Of a stretch of 38,210 nucleotides of DNA, positions 37,034 through 38,210 are shown one piece after another (within the stretch, counting starts at the first letter, position 1; each line of letters opens with the position of its first letter). A model generated the notes under the pieces. That model did no database searches and had not been told where the DNA came from. It was given only the letters and a program-made list of their open reading frames with translations. Source of the stretch: Pseudomonadota bacterium. Its GTDB lineage: Bacteria > Pseudomonadota > Alphaproteobacteria > Reyranellales > Reyranellaceae. The stretch lies in NCBI GenBank assembly GCA_020160955.1, contig JAIUOX010000042.1, forward strand, positions 1-38,210. Reading direction: 5' to 3'. Made by a program: the position numbers and the translations under genes.

Positions 37034-38210
37034 TTACCGAGACCGGCGGTCTGCAGGATGCGGGCCAGCGATTCGCGGTCGGAAAGGCGCGGTTTTCCGG
37101 GCTTTCGCGGGCTTGCCGCGAACGCCGCGCGCGCCCGGGGTGGCATTTCGCAATGCCACGTTCGCGAATTGCGAGGTCGCCACGACCAGCGCGAGCTGGA
37201 TGTAGAACGGCCAGGTGAAGCCCTGGGTGAGGAAGGTGCCGGAAATGCAGAAGCCGACGATGCCGGCCGGCAGCGCCTGGGCGACCTGGCGCACCGCGCC
37301 GGGGAGCTGCAGGTCGTCGGCCAGCGCGCGCGTGCGGAAGGCGGTGATCGCCGTCAGCACGATCATCGTCACGAAGGCGATGATGCCCGGGAAGCCGGTC
37401 TCGCCCAGCACGCCGAACCACGTCGAGTGGACGGCGTGGTTCATGCCGTCCCAGTGGTCGCTGAAGAAGAAATAGTTGCCGGTGAAGTTGTCGAGGCCGA
37501 CGCCGGTCAGCGGCCGGGTCAGCGCCATCTTCCACGCCGCGCCCCAGGCATAGATACGACCCATCGATGATTCGTCGATGCCCGCCTCGGCGGCGCCGCC
37601 CGAGGCGCGACCCGAGATGCCGGCGGCGGCGAACAGCACGGTCATGGCAAGGCCGCCGACCGACAGCAGCACGACCTTCGACTTCACCATGCGGGCGCCG
37701 AAGATGCCGGCGACCGCGACCGAGCCGAGCAGGCCGCCGCGGCTCTGGGTGGCGATGATGGCGGCGACGATCATGCCCGAGCCGACCAGGCCGAGCAGCG
37801 TCGAGGCCCAGCCGGTGCGCGTCGCCATCAGGGCGGCGGCGAAGCTCAGCGGGAACAGCAGGACCAGCGAGAGGTCGTTGGGATCGCCCAGTACCGAGCC
37901 GATGTCGCGCCCGATGGTGACGCGGGTGCCCTCGACCAGCCCGATCTCGTTGGCCTTGTTGTACAGCGCTACCGCGGCCACCAGCATGCCGGCGATCACC
38001 AGCGCCCGCGACACCAGCGCGAACTCCCGCTCGTGGCGCGACAGCCAGGCGATGACCAGCACCATGGCGAAGATCTTGACGTAGGTGGACGTCCAGTAGC
38101 CCGTGGCCGCGGCCTTGTTGACGGCGAAGAACATGCCGACCGTGACCAGGCCGAAGAACACCGACAGCGCCGTGAGCTCGCGGCTCCAGAACGGCTTCAC
38201 CGTGCGCGTG
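37034..38210 (-). CDS. O-antigen ligase/polymerase family protein (5' end beyond right edge)
   Basis: Polytopic membrane protein of the Wzy/WaaL type, which polymerises or ligates lipid-linked oligosaccharides at the periplasmic face. The frame is open to the window edge; about 391 residues are visible and the first transmembrane helices are probably missing. A GTG at 38200 is in frame but need not be the start. At least eight hydrophobic segments are seen. The family's periplasmic loop block is present: SMGRIYAWGAAWKMALTRPLTGVGLDNFTGNY, then HAVHSTWFGVLGETGFPG, with the arginine and histidine typical of these enzymes. The C-terminal tail is basic and cytoplasmic. It is the most upstream visible gene of the EPS operon; 30 bases separate it from glmS. 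Confidence 0.88.
   Translation of the reverse strand, partial: TRTVKPFWSRELTALSVFFGLVTVGMFFAVNKAAATGYWTSTYVKIFAMVLVIAWLSRHEREFALVSRALVIAGMLVAAVALYNKANEIGLVEGTRVTIGRDIGSVLGDPNDLSLVLLFPLSFAAALMATRTGWASTLLGLVGSGMIVAAIIATQSRGGLLGSVAVAGIFGARMVKSKVVLLSVGGLAMTVLFAAAGISGRASGGAAEAGIDESSMGRIYAWGAAWKMALTRPLTGVGLDNFTGNYFFFSDHWDGMNHAVHSTWFGVLGETGFPGIIAFVTMIVLTAITAFRTRALADDLQLPGAVRQVAQALPAGIVGFCISGTFLTQGFTWPFYIQLALVVATSQFANVALRNATPGARGVRGKPAKARKTAPFRPRIAGPHPADRRSR

Noticed and set aside
34473..37535. 1,020-codon minus-strand frame apparently fusing an acyltransferase to a long N-terminal region
   Set aside because: The upstream 780 codons are an out-of-frame reading of glmS and the ligase gene; the true start is ATG 35189, overlapping the glmS stop.
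35255..37570. 771-codon plus-strand frame opposite glmS
   Set aside because: Antisense of glmS with biased composition and no family resemblance.

Overview
The window is a GC-rich, densely packed stretch of bacterial chromosome in which almost every interval is coding. The gene families point to an alphaproteobacterium with large transport capacity, possibly Rhodospirillales/Reyranella-like. They include a YejABEF peptide importer, a Bug/TctC binding protein, a TAXI receptor, a CaiB/BaiF CoA-transferase and a thiC controlled by a TPP riboswitch. The lineage is inferred from gene content and base composition only. I saw no rRNA, tRNA, CRISPR array, transposase or phage gene.

Layout. (1) 1-6608, minus strand: an mdtABC-type RND multidrug efflux operon whose last gene, mdtC, runs off the left edge. 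A perfect 16-bp palindrome lies just upstream of it. (2) 6767-9445, minus: promoter, TPP riboswitch, thiC and a LysE-family exporter, arranged as one thiamine-responsive transcript. (3) 9457-9607: three copies of an extragenic repeat. (4) 9610-11615: a GrdB-like reductase-family protein divergent from a Bug/TctC periplasmic binding protein. (5) 11714-17440, plus: yejA-yejB-yejE-yejF, a complete peptide-type ABC importer. (6) 17536-19447, plus: a TAXI binding protein and a GhrA-like 2-hydroxyacid dehydrogenase, followed by an inverted pair of the same repeat. (7) 19518-22806: a leucyl aminopeptidase (minus) divergent from a glutathione S-transferase-like protein and a class III CoA-transferase (plus). 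(8) 22965-28551, plus: a large S53 (sedolisin) peptidase with a DUF4114-like C-terminus, then a hybrid histidine kinase with Cache-type sensor, receiver and HPt domains. (9) 28566-38210, minus: an exopolysaccharide operon read right to left as O-antigen ligase/polymerase (partial), glmS, left-handed beta-helix acyltransferase, glycosyltransferase, secreted GH123-like protein, OmpA-like lipoprotein and Wzz-type chain-length protein.

How the genes fit together. The exopolysaccharide genes are joined by overlapping stop/start codons or gaps of 24-30 bases, so they very likely form one operon whose promoter lies beyond the right edge. GlmS would supply glucosamine-6-phosphate, the precursor of UDP-N-acetylhexosamines. 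The GH123-like protein belongs to a fold known for beta-N-acetylgalactosaminidase activity. Together they suggest, as inference, an amino-sugar-containing polymer that is trimmed in the periplasm. YejABEF, the aminopeptidase and the secreted S53 peptidase could together serve peptide scavenging, but nothing in the sequence links their regulation.

Most notable are the EPS operon with an embedded GH123-like hydrolase, the sedolisin with complete catalytic and calcium residues but no signal peptide, the riboswitch leader with a perfect Shine-Dalgarno-sequestering helix and a downstream exporter, and a five-copy repeat family whose inverted copies sit between convergent genes.
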